64,000 bases of DNA from JAPPLB01 sp965218555 (GTDB lineage: Bacteria > Acidobacteriota > Terriglobia > Bryobacterales > UBA6623). Each line of letters opens with the position of its first letter. Within the stretch, counting starts at the first letter, position 1. This document shows, in pieces, positions 26,716 through 35,988 of this stretch. A program made the position numbers and the translations under genes. Location of the stretch: assembly GCA_965218555.1 (NCBI GenBank), contig OZ244625.1, positions 2,170,001-2,234,000 on the forward strand. Reading direction: 5' to 3'. The notes beneath the pieces were generated by a model that was given only the letters and a program-made list of their open reading frames with translations, was not told where the DNA came from and made no database searches.

Positions 26716-27308
26716 GTTTTCCCTCCCAACAACTTCCGCCGCACCTCTCGCAAGCGCAGCCGGGCCCGGCAGACGTGCGTTCGCACCGTCGCTTGCGAAA
26801 CACCCAGTATCCGCGCCACCGATTCTTCCGGCAGACCTTCCAAGTCACGCAACACGATCGAGGCCTGCTGTTTCTCGGGCAGCGCCGCGAGCGCCCGTGA
26901 CATGATGCGCCATTCTTCAGCGTCAGCCGTCTGCTGATGTGGGCTTGGCGCCGGATCGCGCGGTTCGAGATCCGGCCGCTCCGCCATCGCCAAAGAGGCC
27001 GCCGCCGACCGCTCCCGCCGCCGGTTCACGTCACGGCACACATTCACGGTGACTCGGTAGAGCCAAGGCATCACATCCTGGTCCTGCTTGAGCTGGCCCA
27101 AGTGTTTGTACAAGCGCAGGTAGACCTCTTGGGCGGCGTCCTCCGCGTCCTCCACTTTGCGCAGCAGACGCAGCGCCGTTCGGAAAACGCGCCGCTCGTG
27201 CTGCCGGATAAGCTGTTCGAAGGCGTCGAGATCGCCGGCTCTGGCTCGACGCAGCAGGTTGGCCGTTTCCCGCACCGATTCCGCTCGCTGATCGGGTTCC
27301 ACGATCAT
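26712..27308 (-). CDS. ECF-type RNA polymerase sigma factor
   Basis: A sigma-70 family protein of the ECF class. Region 2 (LDAFEQLIRQHERRVFRTAL, then DAEDAAQEVYLRLYKHL) and region 4 (ALAALPEKQQASIVLRDLEG, then VARILGVSQATVRTHVCRAR) are intact, joined by a short linker with no region 3. The start is uncertain: ATG at 27308 puts region 2 at about residue 17, while a TTG at 27428 would add about 40 residues. It directs transcription of an unknown regulon and is followed by its coupled anti-sigma factor. Confidence 0.88.
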   Translation of the reverse strand: MIVEPDQRAESVRETANLLRRARAGDLDAFEQLIRQHERRVFRTALRLLRKVEDAEDAAQEVYLRLYKHLGQLKQDQDVMPWLYRVTVNVCRDVNRRRERSAAASLAMAERPDLEPRDPAPSPHQQTADAEEWRIMSRALAALPEKQQASIVLRDLEGLPEESVARILGVSQATVRTHVCRARLRLREVRRKLLGGKT

Positions 27309-27762
27309 CAATCCGAGACTTTCGCCGTGCAGAATCGATTCGTGGCCTGCCACACTGTCCGCCTTCCCTGTCAAGTAATACGCCCGCCGGGCCGTTTCCG
27401 TTGACACAAAATGTGGGGCCGTGGCCAATTGCCCTGATCCGGGTTGCGGGTCTTGACGGCTTGTGATTTAACGGCAGGCGTCCGTTCTTCGCCGCGGATG
27501 GGCCAGCAGGGCGATGCTGTTTCGGTGCGCAGAAAAGGTTTTGGAGAAGAGACTGACGGTCGCCGAGCCAGGTTGTGTGACCGCGCCGGGCGGCGCGGGT
27601 CTCCATCCACGTGCCCGTTGGGAGGCGAGCGGGGTCCGCCGTGTTGTTGGGAGGTCTGCCGCTGTAACAGCAGGAAAGGCCACGGAGCCCAACACCGCGA
27701 TTCGCGCTACGGGTTTCGGCCCACGGCCGATCCTCGACCAGTGAAGGGCTTGAAACCGGCCG
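27309..27762. other. Upstream region of the ECF operon
   Basis: No convincing gene is seen in this 454-base stretch. It should hold the promoter of the sigma operon. Part of it would be coding if the sigma factor starts at the TTG at 27428. The stretch 27640-27700 loosely recalls fragments of a cobalamin riboswitch, but the conserved boxes are not all present, so it is not called. Confidence 0.4.
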
Positions 27763-28008
27763 TCACCTCTTCTTCTTCGAGGGCTGTCCCGCCGCCCATG
27801 CGGCCTGCACGCGCCAGCCCAGATAACCGAAGCAAATGACCGCCAGCAACAGGCCGGCCAGGACCATGAACAAGTCGTCAATAGATCTGATGATCTGGCC
27901 GGACAGGATTAGCCAACCGGCTACCCCCAGGCCGACGAGTCCGAAGATGAGGCAGAAAAAATAGCCGCTGATGGTATCCAACATGCCTGTACTTTCTCCC
28001 ATCGGCAT
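27763..28008 (-). CDS. Small membrane protein
   Basis: About 81 residues. ATG 28008 is chosen because GGAAGGAA lies 8 bases upstream. Two hydrophobic segments are visible (YFFCLIFGLVGLGVAGWLIL and LFMVLAGLLLAVICFGYLGW) with a short loop between, and a Lys-rich tail (SKKKR). The function is unknown. It lies 111 bases beyond the quinone reductase stop on the same strand. Confidence 0.6.
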   Translation of the reverse strand: MPMGESTGMLDTISGYFFCLIFGLVGLGVAGWLILSGQIIRSIDDLFMVLAGLLLAVICFGYLGWRVQAAWAAGQPSKKKR

Positions 28009-28119
28009 CAAACGATTTCCTTCCCTGCGTTCTCTCAAAGCGGGTGCGCAGCAGATATGACTACTAGTATTTTGTCGAACCGGACCAGCGGCATGCAAAC
28101 CGGACTTACCGGTTCTGTC

Positions 28120-29088
28120 TCAGGGGGTCAACAGGATTTTTCCTGTTGTGAGCCGGCCGGCCAAGCGTTCCTGGGCTTTGGCGGCTTCTGAGAGCGGGTG
28201 TGTCTCGCCGATCCGAACTTTCAGTTTACCGCGACTGACCCACGCGAACAGGTCGGAAGACCGCTTCTCGAGATCCGCCCGCTGCGAGACGTAGTTGACA
28301 AGGCTGGGGCGAGTCATAAAGATCGAGCCCTTCGCCGTCAACGTCAGGGGCTCGATTGCGGGCACGGGACCGCTGGCGTTGCCGTAGAAGACCATCATGC
28401 CGCGGGGCTTGAGGGAGTTAATGCTGCCTTCCCATGTCGCTTTGCCGACCGCGTCGTAGGCGACATCGACGCCGACGCCGTCGGTCAACCGCTTGACCTC
28501 TTCGAGGAAGTCCTTTTCGGTATAGAGGATGACTTCGTCGGCGCCGGCGTCACGGACTAGAGCCGCTTTCTCTTCGGTGGAGCAGGTGGCGATGACTCGC
28601 GCGCCGCGCATCTTCGCGACCTGAACGAGAATCAGCCCAACACCCCCCGCCGCGGCGTGGACGAGCGCCGTGTGCCCTTCATCCAGAGGGAAGGTCGAAT
28701 GGGTCAGGTAGTGCACCGTCATACCCTGCACCATCAGGGCGGCGGCGGTCGCAGCATCGATGCCCTCCGGAACGCTGACCAGCCGATGAGCCGGGACGGC
28801 GGCGTATTCGGCATATCCGCCGAGGACGCCACAATAGGCCACATGATCGCCCGGCCGCACGTTTGTGACTCCCGAGCCCACCTCGGCTACGACGCCAGCG
28901 GCCTCTTGTCCGTCGGTGAAGGGCAGGTCGGTCTTGTAAAGACCGGTGCGGAAGTAGATATCGATGAAGTTGATGCCGGCGACGTCGATCTTGACGATCG
29001 CCTGGTCCGGTTTGGGCCGGGGCTCGGGGATGTCCTCGTAAGTGAGTACGTCCGGTCCGCCATGCCGATGCACACGAACAGCTTTCAT
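28120..29088 (-). CDS. NADPH:quinone oxidoreductase (zinc-independent MDR)
   Basis: A 322-residue medium-chain dehydrogenase/reductase of the quinone-reductase branch. The N-terminal MKAVRVHRHGGPDVLTYED, the GINFIDIYFRTGLY motif of this branch, and the nucleotide-binding AAAGGVGLILVQVAKMRGARV are clear. Catalytic zinc cysteines are absent, as is usual for this group. It would reduce quinones or similar enones in the cytoplasm with NADPH. It stands on the minus strand between a small membrane protein and a cyclophilin-like gene. Confidence 0.88.
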   Translation of the reverse strand: MKAVRVHRHGGPDVLTYEDIPEPRPKPDQAIVKIDVAGINFIDIYFRTGLYKTDLPFTDGQEAAGVVAEVGSGVTNVRPGDHVAYCGVLGGYAEYAAVPAHRLVSVPEGIDAATAAALMVQGMTVHYLTHSTFPLDEGHTALVHAAAGGVGLILVQVAKMRGARVIATCSTEEKAALVRDAGADEVILYTEKDFLEEVKRLTDGVGVDVAYDAVGKATWEGSINSLKPRGMMVFYGNASGPVPAIEPLTLTAKGSIFMTRPSLVNYVSQRADLEKRSSDLFAWVSRGKLKVRIGETHPLSEAAKAQERLAGRLTTGKILLTP

Positions 29089-29151
29089 AAGGGAACCTGC
29101 AAAGAGAACAGCGAGTGGAAGTGAAAATTGTACCAGAGCGGATCGAGGCGG

Positions 29152-29520
29152 CTAGATCCCGGCTTCGACGTGTACGTCGCGGGACGTGAGGCGCGGCAGG
29201 ACGTCGACGTTGCTGACTCGCCCGACGATGTTGACGGCGCTTGCCGCGCGGCACTCATCACCTTCGCTGGCCGGAGTAGGTCCCCAGAAAACACAGAGGC
29301 AGTGACCGGCGGGCCAGTAAGCGACGGTTCCGGGCTCGACGACGTCGCGGGCGCTCTCTTCCGCGGGAGTTTGTACGGGAATCTCGAAATAGATTTCGCC
29401 GCCCCAGTAGTTGCCGCGGGCGCCGATGGGAAGCGCGCCGTGGATGAGATTTGCTGTCGGCGAGTCGTTCCATTCGCAGTCGAGCACAATGTCGCCGACG
29501 CGAATGCTGACGTTGTACAT
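29152..29520 (-). CDS. Cyclophilin-like fold protein (DUF3830/TM1367 type)
   Basis: About 122 residues starting at MYNVSIRVGDIVLDCEWND. The patterns NLIHGALPIGARGNYWGGEIYFEIPV and GTVAYWPAGHCLCVFWGPTP match small bacterial proteins with a cyclophilin-like beta-barrel. Prolyl isomerase activity is not established for this group. The start at 29520 is preferred over an upstream ATG because homology begins there. It lies 63 bases upstream of the quinone reductase gene on the same strand. Confidence 0.65.
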   Translation of the reverse strand: MYNVSIRVGDIVLDCEWNDSPTANLIHGALPIGARGNYWGGEIYFEIPVQTPAEESARDVVEPGTVAYWPAGHCLCVFWGPTPASEGDECRAASAVNIVGRVSNVDVLPRLTSRDVHVEAGI

Positions 29521-29791
29521 GGCTATGCTCCTTTTCCGGTCAGCGCCCGATCGCAAGACGCCGGCTGGCTCCCGGAAGAGCCATTGGAGCGGACTGCTTC
29601 AGCCCGCCCACGGGCCTCGAGGTCGTTGTCGAGCTCCGTGTCGATTCGGAGTGAAAGGTCTTCCACGTGTCGGCCAAGCGATAGAAGGGAAACTCGAAGC
29701 GGATGGGCTGACATTCGCAGGCAATGCGGCCGCGGAGACAGACAAGCCGCCCCGTCGATGCTTGCCGGGTGAGGAGCTGATGTCCGTTGAT

Positions 29792-30676
29792 TCAGCCCCG
29801 GAGCCGTTTGCGAATCTGCTCGTCTAGCTTCTGCTTCTCTTCGATTTCTTCCTTCAACTCCTCGGCTTCCTTCTTCAGGTCCTCGTTGTCGGACTCGAGA
29901 GCCGGCTCGATGGATTTCATTGCGTGCGTGACGAGGATCTTCTCGATGTCGGGCCGATTCAGATGCGTGCGGTCGAATAGCTCCGAGACGATCCACATCG
30001 TGCGGCCGAGCGCGTTCATGAAGACTTGCCGGGGTACTTCGACGGCGCCTGCTTCGAACTTCGAGCGGGCGGCGTTGACATCCTCGCCTTCTCCAGCGAG
30101 CAGGACGGCTTGCAGGATCACTCCGCGCTGGACTACCTGCTGGGTTGCATTAGCCTGCTGGACCTCGTTGAGAACCTCGCCTTCTGCCAGGCGCGTTGCC
30201 AGCGGGGATTCGTTCGGACTACCGGATGGGAAGGCGAAGTCGAGCGGAATGTTGGCGTCGTCGTCGAAAAGCTTCTGATATTTTGGCAGCGACTCGGTCA
30301 GATCGATGGCATACTGGCGGGCGTCACGCTCATTCTGCTGGATGCCGTTATTGAACTTGGAGGACTGGGCAGCATTGGTCTCGGCGCCTTTGGAGTAGAC
30401 CTCATTGAGCTCGCGGTAAGATCTCGACAGACCGCTGAGGACGACGATGCGCCAGACCGCGGCGCGCTTTTGCCATTCGCTCTCCGTGTCGGCGAGCTTG
30501 TCAAGGTGTTCCTGTGTCTTGACGTAGTCGGCAGCTTTGAAGTTCTCCTGGGCGGCAAGCCAGAGCCATTCGGGCGAACCCTGCGCCGGGCCTCCGGAAC
30601 CGCCTCCCGAGCAGGCGGAGAACAATAGGACGCATCCAAGTATCGTGGCGTGAAGCGGGACAAAGTTGGTTTGCAT
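29792..30676 (-). CDS. Hypothetical lipoprotein
   Basis: About 294 residues starting at MQTNFVPLHATILGCVLLFSAC; AGGAGG lies just upstream of 30676. The lipobox LFSAC gives an N-terminal lipid anchor, followed by a Gly/Ser-rich linker. The body is strongly alpha-helical and repeat-like (EWLWLAAQENFKAADYVKTQ recalls a tetratricopeptide helix pair). It ends in a highly charged likely coiled coil (LKKEAEELKEEIEEKQKLDE). No catalytic motif is visible. It probably acts as an outer-membrane-anchored scaffold; the role is unknown. Confidence 0.65.
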   Translation of the reverse strand: MQTNFVPLHATILGCVLLFSACSGGGSGGPAQGSPEWLWLAAQENFKAADYVKTQEHLDKLADTESEWQKRAAVWRIVVLSGLSRSYRELNEVYSKGAETNAAQSSKFNNGIQQNERDARQYAIDLTESLPKYQKLFDDDANIPLDFAFPSGSPNESPLATRLAEGEVLNEVQQANATQQVVQRGVILQAVLLAGEGEDVNAARSKFEAGAVEVPRQVFMNALGRTMWIVSELFDRTHLNRPDIEKILVTHAMKSIEPALESDNEDLKKEAEELKEEIEEKQKLDEQIRKRLRG

Positions 30677-30904
30677 GAGAGCCTCCTGGCGAACATGGTC
30701 TAGCACAGGTGTGGCGGAATCGCAAGGGCCGGCGTGCTCCGCGGGCAAAAGGGCGCCCTGTTAGTTGAGGAAGGGGCAGCATGGGTCCGATCATGCGTTT
30801 ACGGGCGGGTTTGGGAATCGAGTTGCATGCGTTTGCCTGCTCTCCGGCCCGGTGACATAATGAGTGCTGGCCTGTGCTTCTACTCAGGCAAGCGAGGTGT
30901 TCGA

Positions 30905-32290
30905 ATGCGCGCAGCATGGGTAGCTCAGCGAATGGACGATCCGATTCGCACCCAGATGCACTACGCCCGCCAAGGCGGGATCACTCCAGAGATGGAGTAC
31001 GTCGCTCGGCGGGAGAACCTCACTCCGGAGTCGATCCGCGACGAGGTCGCGCAAGGCCGGATGATCATCCCCGCCAATGTACGGCACACCAATCTCGAAC
31101 CGATGTGCATCGGGGTTGCCTCGAAGTGTAAGGTCAACTCGAACATCGGCAATTCGGCGGTAACATCCGAAATCGAGCAGGAGATCGAAAAGCTCGAATA
31201 CTCCATCAAGTACGGCGCCGACACCGTCATGGACCTGTCTACCGGCGGTGACATCCCGCGCATTCGCCGGGCGATCATCGATCATTCGCCGGTTCCCATC
31301 GGCACCGTGCCGATCTACGAGGCGCTCACCCGCGTCAACGGCAAGATCGCGGACCTCTCCTGGTCGGTCATGCGCGACGTCATCGCCGAGCAGGCCGAGC
31401 AGGGCGTCGATTACATGACGATCCACGCCGGCGTGCTCATCCAGTACGTTCCGCTCGCCGTCAAGCGCATCACGGGCATCGTCAGCCGTGGCGGCTCGCT
31501 GCTCGCCGAGTGGATGGTTCGTCACCATCAGCAGAACATGCTGTATGAGAACTTCGACGAGATCTGTAAGATCTTCCAAAAATACGATGTCAGCTTCTCG
31601 CTCGGCGACGGTTTGCGGCCCGGTTCGATCGCCGACGCCAGCGACGACGCCCAATTCGCAGAACTCGAAACTCTCGGCGAGTTGACGAGGAAAGCCTGGG
31701 AATACGATGTGCAGGTGATGATCGAAGGTCCCGGCCACATTCCGATGGACCAGATCAAGCTGCAAGTCGATAAGGAGAACGAGATCTGTAACGAGGCGCC
31801 CTTCTACACCTTAGGGCCGCTCGTCACCGACATCGCGCCCGGCTACGACCACATCACGTCCGCCATCGGCGCCGCCATGATCGGATGGCACGGCGCTTCG
31901 ATGCTCTGCTACGTGACCCCGAAAGAGCACCTCGGCCTTCCGAACAAAGACGACGTCAAGCAGGGGTTGATCGCCTACAAGATCGCCGCCCACGCCGCCG
32001 ATGTCGCCCGTCACCGCCCTGGAGCGCGCGACCGCGACGACGCCCTTTCGAAAGCCCGCTTCGAGTTCGACTGGGAACGGCAGTTCGACCTTTCCCTCGA
32101 CCCGGAGACTGCCCGCGCCATGCACGATGAGACGCTGCCGGAAGAGGGCTACAAATCTGCCCGTTTCTGCTCGATGTGCGGCCCCAGCTACTGCTCGATG
32201 AACATCTCCTCTCGCGTCGCCGAGTTCACCATGGAGGATGCCGAGCAGGTGCTCAAGCAGCGAGAGTTGGTCTCAATCGCCGGCGACTAA
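30905..32290 (+). CDS. thiC: Phosphomethylpyrimidine synthase
   Basis: About 461 residues, the short form lacking the N-terminal extension of the E. coli enzyme. ThiC converts aminoimidazole ribotide to hydroxymethylpyrimidine phosphate for thiamine, using radical SAM chemistry. Motifs QMHYARQGGITPEMEYVA, SKCKVNSNIGNSAVTS and MTIHAGVL are present, along with the C-terminal cluster motif SMCGPSYCSM (CxxCxxxxC). GAGGTG precedes the ATG at 30905. I saw no TPP riboswitch in the 200 bases upstream, although many thiC genes have one. Confidence 0.94.
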   Translation: MRAAWVAQRMDDPIRTQMHYARQGGITPEMEYVARRENLTPESIRDEVAQGRMIIPANVRHTNLEPMCIGVASKCKVNSNIGNSAVTSEIEQEIEKLEYSIKYGADTVMDLSTGGDIPRIRRAIIDHSPVPIGTVPIYEALTRVNGKIADLSWSVMRDVIAEQAEQGVDYMTIHAGVLIQYVPLAVKRITGIVSRGGSLLAEWMVRHHQQNMLYENFDEICKIFQKYDVSFSLGDGLRPGSIADASDDAQFAELETLGELTRKAWEYDVQVMIEGPGHIPMDQIKLQVDKENEICNEAPFYTLGPLVTDIAPGYDHITSAIGAAMIGWHGASMLCYVTPKEHLGLPNKDDVKQGLIAYKIAAHAADVARHRPGARDRDDALSKARFEFDWERQFDLSLDPETARAMHDETLPEEGYKSARFCSMCGPSYCSMNISSRVAEFTMEDAEQVLKQRELVSIAGD

Positions 32291-32305
32291 CCGCTCCTAG
32301 AGCGG
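32291..32305. terminator. Short hairpin between convergent thiC and PIG-L genes
   Basis: CCGCTC, CTA and GAGCGG form a perfect 6-bp stem that sits between the thiC stop and, within the loop, the stop of the PIG-L gene. No T-tract follows on either side, so it may be only a weak bidirectional terminator. Confidence 0.35.
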
Positions 32306-33289
32306 CACGGCATTCTCAGCCACATAGCGGTCCGCGTACGAATGCGGCGTCCCGATGTAGTGGAAGTACTCGCCGTATTCCAGCCCGTGCTTCTGGCCCC
32401 GTTCTCGGTCGCGGCGTAACGCGATGTGTTTCGTGTACTGAAGGTTTGCCGTATCGTCATCCTCGCCGAGCAACGGCAGCCGCTTGCTTTCAGCGGCGAG
32501 CTTCCTACGGAGGCGCGCCCCGTTGTCGCCCGCCGGACCCTGGGTAACGTTCGCGACGTTCACGTAGGCTTTCTTGTCGATATAGTCGCTTATGTCGACG
32601 ACGCGGTTGGTGAGTTGCGGCCCCCGTGAAAAGTAATAGCGCTCTTTGACGGCGTACGGTTCCAGTCCGGCCTTGAAGTGCTCGGGGTAGTCCCACTTCG
32701 ATCCGCACATCCAAGCCGCCGCTTCGACGGCCTTGGCCGTCGTGTAGTGGTCCGGATTGCGCTCATAGAGCCCCGAAGGATCGTACACAATAATCGTGTC
32801 CACCTTGTAGAGCCGAAACAGGAAGATCAGCCGGGCACGCATCTCCAGCATCTGCGCACCGTCCATGATGTGGTTGCGGTAGAGGAGAAACTCGACGTCT
32901 TTCAACCCCATGCGCCGCGCCACCTCGCGAGTGTCCAGTTCGTTGTTGCGGATCACTTCGCCGAACGTCGCTCCCCGACCAGCCATCTCGTCGTTCGACA
33001 TGTTGATCAGGATGCCCTCGTACCCCTCATCGATGAGCTTCAAGACGGTGCCGCCGGCGTAGATCGGGATGTCGTCGCAATGAGGCTGGATCGCCGCCAG
33101 CATCTTGCCCTTGTGGGGTTTGCCGGCTTGCTTCCGCTCCACAATGATCTCGTCCACATGCCAGCCGGTCGAACTGCCGCCGCCCGGTTCGGAGAACTGC
33201 TTCGTTGTTTTTTGATCCTGTGCGGACGCGCCCGCACCCACCATGGCGCCACCCGCGAGAGAGCTGCCAAGAAAACGTCTGCGTTTCAT
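32297..33289 (-). CDS. PIG-L family deacetylase, exported
   Basis: About 330 residues starting at MKRRRFLGSSLAGGAMVGAG, a twin-arginine signal. CAGGAG lies 7 bases before the ATG at 33289, which decides this start over one 18 bases upstream. Zinc motifs of the LmbE/PIG-L fold are present: AIQPHCDDIPIYAG (the PHxDD motif, here PHCDD) and ERNPDHYTTAKAV (the second His). It likely removes acetyl groups from an N-acetylated sugar outside the cytoplasm. It is convergent with thiC. Confidence 0.82.
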   Translation of the reverse strand: MKRRRFLGSSLAGGAMVGAGASAQDQKTTKQFSEPGGGSSTGWHVDEIIVERKQAGKPHKGKMLAAIQPHCDDIPIYAGGTVLKLIDEGYEGILINMSNDEMAGRGATFGEVIRNNELDTREVARRMGLKDVEFLLYRNHIMDGAQMLEMRARLIFLFRLYKVDTIIVYDPSGLYERNPDHYTTAKAVEAAAWMCGSKWDYPEHFKAGLEPYAVKERYYFSRGPQLTNRVVDISDYIDKKAYVNVANVTQGPAGDNGARLRRKLAAESKRLPLLGEDDDTANLQYTKHIALRRDRERGQKHGLEYGEYFHYIGTPHSYADRYVAENAVPL

Positions 33290-33393
33290 GAGATACTCCT
33301 GATTCATGAGCGATTCGGAAGCGGAATCCTCCGATCACCGAATCCTAGAAACTAGCACGGTGCTTGCTCGGGAAGCAGCCCTTGTCCAGAGAA

Positions 33394-33522
33394 CTGCGCA
33401 AAGTCGACGGCCGGCCGTTCGCCCACTTGGCGGTTTTCATCGACGCCTGCAACTTCGACTGGCGCCTCAAGACTCCGCAGGGCCGCAAGTCCCTATCCGA
33501 AGTGCTGTCTGAAAACACGTAG
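33394..33522 (+). pseudogene. Possible integrase/transposase C-terminal remnant
   Basis: A 42-residue stretch reads LRKVDGRPFAHLAVFIDACN, then FDWRLKTPQGRKSLSEVL, and ends in a stop. The pattern FxDAxNFxxRLKTxxG resembles the C-terminal tail of IS481/IS3-type integrases (AYNFAKRLKTLKGLTPYE). No start or catalytic part is found upstream. This may be a very old remnant; chance similarity is possible. Confidence 0.3.
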
Positions 33523-33539
33523 GCGTCGATCGCCGCCGA

Positions 33540-34322
33540 TCAACTGTCGCCGCGGGCCTCCCGGAGGTCGGCGGCCAGGGATTTGACCGAGTTCCAGAGC
33601 AGGACGGCTTCGTTCGAGCAGCCAATGAGCTGGATTCCTTTTGCCATCCACATCTTGGCGAGTTGAGGGTTGCGGACCTGGATACCGGTCCACTTCTTGT
33701 GGCGTCGGCAGCACTCGATCACGTGCTCGATACCGGCGATGAGCTTGGGGTTTTCGAATTCACCGCCGACGCCGAGGGAGATCGACAGGTCAGAGGGGCC
33801 GACGAGCAGTACGTCGACGCCGGGCACGGCCGCCATCTCGTCACAGCAGTCGAGAGCTTTCTGGGTTTCGACTTGAGAAACGACCAGGGTCTCTCTGTTG
33901 ATGTGCTCGATGGCTTCGGGGAAGGTGGTCGCCTCGTAGCCGAGTTGTTGCGGCATGAGTCCGTAGCCTCGAATGCCCGCGGGCGGGTACTTCGTCCAAC
34001 TGACAGCTTCTGCGAGGCGTTCGGGGTCTTCGACGCGCGGGAAGATGACGCCTTCCGCGCCCTGATCGAGCGCTCGGGCGACGAGCGTGTATTGCAGGTC
34101 GGAAACCCGCACGATCGGCGTAATCGGCGTGAGCAGGGCGGTCCGCACGAGGTCTTGAATGACTGCCATGGTGAAGCCGCCGTGCTCGGTATCGGTGAAG
34201 ATCCAGTCAAGGCCGGCGGCGGCGAACAGGCGGGGAATCTCGGCGGATCCGATCTGGGCGAGGCCGCAGCCGAGCGCGGGCTTGCCTTGTTCGAGGAGTT
34301 GTCGGGTTCGGTTGGGGCGCAT
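33540..34322 (-). CDS. HpcH/HpaI family aldolase
   Basis: A 260-residue class II pyruvate aldolase of the HpcH/HpaI superfamily. Motifs include AAAGLDWIFTDTEHGGFTM (metal and catalytic region), QGAEGVIFPRVED and VLLVGPSDLSISLGV. It is close in kind to 2,4-dihydroxyhept-2-ene-1,7-dioate aldolase or 2-keto-3-deoxy sugar-acid aldolases, which split or join pyruvate with an aldehyde. It is probably part of sugar-acid catabolism. It stands alone, with its 5' end toward the IPT/TIG gene. Confidence 0.85.
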   Translation of the reverse strand: MRPNRTRQLLEQGKPALGCGLAQIGSAEIPRLFAAAGLDWIFTDTEHGGFTMAVIQDLVRTALLTPITPIVRVSDLQYTLVARALDQGAEGVIFPRVEDPERLAEAVSWTKYPPAGIRGYGLMPQQLGYEATTFPEAIEHINRETLVVSQVETQKALDCCDEMAAVPGVDVLLVGPSDLSISLGVGGEFENPKLIAGIEHVIECCRRHKKWTGIQVRNPQLAKMWMAKGIQLIGCSNEAVLLWNSVKSLAADLREARGDS

Positions 34323-34428
34323 GAGAGGTTAACAGTATGGCAGGAAAAACCTTCCTATCCAGCGTTGCATTTGGGCTGCGAGATGTCTAGGATGGCAACG
34401 GAACGTCTCAAGATCAGGAGGTGCCGCA

Positions 34429-34770
34429 ATGCGTCGACGCATGTTCGTTGTTCTGATTTCGGTTACCTTTTTGGCCGTAAGCGCTTTCGCGCAGACGCCG
34501 CGCCTGAAGTCGGTGGAACCGACGAGCGGCAAAGCCGGCGACGAATTGGTTACACAGGGCCAAAGCCTCGATAAGAACACAGTGGCGGATTTGTTTTTGA
34601 CCGACGGGACGAACGACCACAAGGTGAAGATGGTCGAGCAGCAGGCCGATTCGATCCGGTTTGCTGTCCCCAAGATCAAACCGGGCCGCTACAGCCTGAT
34701 GCTGCTGACCAAAGGAGTGAGCCCGGTCTATCTTCAGCAACCGGTTTTCTGCACGGTAGACGAGGAATAG
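34429..34770 (+). CDS. IPT/TIG-domain exported protein
   Basis: A 113-residue protein with a signal peptide (VVLISVTFLAVSAFA) and a single immunoglobulin-like IPT/TIG domain. That domain has the usual opening LKSVEPTSGKAGDELVTQG, then KVKMVEQQADSIRFAVPKIK and GRYSLMLLTKGVSPV. AGGAGGTG lies just before the ATG at 34429. Such domains are beta-sandwich adhesion or binding modules; with one domain alone, the ligand is unknown. Confidence 0.75.
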   Translation: MRRRMFVVLISVTFLAVSAFAQTPRLKSVEPTSGKAGDELVTQGQSLDKNTVADLFLTDGTNDHKVKMVEQQADSIRFAVPKIKPGRYSLMLLTKGVSPVYLQQPVFCTVDEE

Positions 34771-34938
34771 GCGCAGCACAGCGGGACGCAGAGTCCCGCG
34801 CTGGTGATGTATGTCACGGTGTCGGCCCCGACGCCGCGGGGAGGATTGCAGACTCGGCTCGGTGGTGTTCCCATCACCAAACCGACGGCTCCCGATGCGG
34901 CAACGGTCCTCACGGCCAAGGCCTGGACGAACCGCGCC

Positions 34939-35988
34939 TCACTCGATGGAACCGATCTGTTCGATGGCCCACCGGGCGTGTTCCTGGATGAGCGGGTCCG
35001 GATTGGCGGCGAGTTTTTTGAGCAGCGGGAGGAAACCGCTGTTGCCGCTGTTGCCCATCGCCACCGCCACGTTGCGAAGGAAGCCGCGGTAGCGGGCGCG
35101 CTCGATCGGCGAGTCGGCGAAACGTTCGTTGAACTCATCCTCGGTGAGGTTCGCCAGCTCCTCCAGCTCAGGGAGGGCAATGCGGGGCTGGAACTCGGGG
35201 CGATCGGTTTTGGGGGCGCGGCGGTTCCAGGGGCAAACGTCCTGGCAGATGTCGCAGCCGAACAAGTGCGGGCCCAAATCGGGGCGGTCGTCTTCGGGTA
35301 TGGGGCCGCGCAGCTCGATGGTCCAGTAGGAGATGCACTTGGCCGAGTCGAGCGAATGAGAAGGGCCCTCGGTCTGTTCGAGCGGCACAAGGGCGTCGGT
35401 CGGACAGGCATCGATGCAACGGGTGCAGGTGCCGCAGCGGAACGGGGCAGGGTCATCGAATGCGAGCTCGAGCGATGTCAGGATCTCGCCGAGGAAGACC
35501 CACGATCCGATCTCCTGGTTAATGAGGCATGTGTTCTTGCCGATCCAGCCGAGCCCGGCTTGGGCGGCGTAGGCACGCTCCAGAAGCGGAGCGGTGTCGA
35601 CACATACCTTGTGCTCGAACGGGCCGGTCTGCTTCTCGATGCGCTCGACGAGTTGATGGAGCAGCCGGCGGACAACGTCGTGATAGTCGGCTCCCCAGGC
35701 GTAGCGGGAGATCCAGGCTTGGGAAGTGAACTCCACTTCAGGAGTGTACGGTTGCCAAGTGTCGTAGATCAGCCCCAGCGAAATCAAAGATTTAGCGGAC
35801 GCCAGGAGCCGCCGGGCCTCGCTGCGCAGGTCCCCGCGGCGGCCTTCGAGGTAACTCATTTCTCCGTGGTACCCAGCGGCCAGCCACTCCGGGTAGAAGG
35901 CGGATGCCAGCGTGGGCCCCGGTGAAGTGATGCCGACGAGGTCGAAGCCGGTTTCGCGAGCCAGAGATTTGACGGTATCGGCGTCCAT
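34939..35988 (-). CDS. queG: Epoxyqueuosine reductase
   Basis: A 349-residue cobalamin-dependent enzyme that makes queuosine from epoxyqueuosine in tRNA. The catalytic VDTAPLLERAYA (Asp131) is present, as are two four-cysteine ferredoxin cluster sites: CGTCTRCIDACP (185-196) with Cys218, and CDICQDVCPWN (245-255). The C-terminal helical repeat region (FLRNVAVAMGNSGNSGFLPL) is also present. All key residues are intact. It lies alone, divergent from the large radical SAM gene. Confidence 0.93.
   Translation of the reverse strand: MDADTVKSLARETGFDLVGITSPGPTLASAFYPEWLAAGYHGEMSYLEGRRGDLRSEARRLLASAKSLISLGLIYDTWQPYTPEVEFTSQAWISRYAWGADYHDVVRRLLHQLVERIEKQTGPFEHKVCVDTAPLLERAYAAQAGLGWIGKNTCLINQEIGSWVFLGEILTSLELAFDDPAPFRCGTCTRCIDACPTDALVPLEQTEGPSHSLDSAKCISYWTIELRGPIPEDDRPDLGPHLFGCDICQDVCPWNRRAPKTDRPEFQPRIALPELEELANLTEDEFNERFADSPIERARYRGFLRNVAVAMGNSGNSGFLPLLKKLAANPDPLIQEHARWAIEQIGSIE

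Noticed and set aside
27570..27720. Cobalamin riboswitch-like fragments
   Set aside because: Only a loose CCGCTGTAAC-like match; the remaining conserved boxes are missing and no B12-linked gene follows on the plus strand.
30700..30904. TPP riboswitch before thiC
   Set aside because: The conserved CTGAGA and ACCTGATCTGG-type boxes were looked for and not seen.
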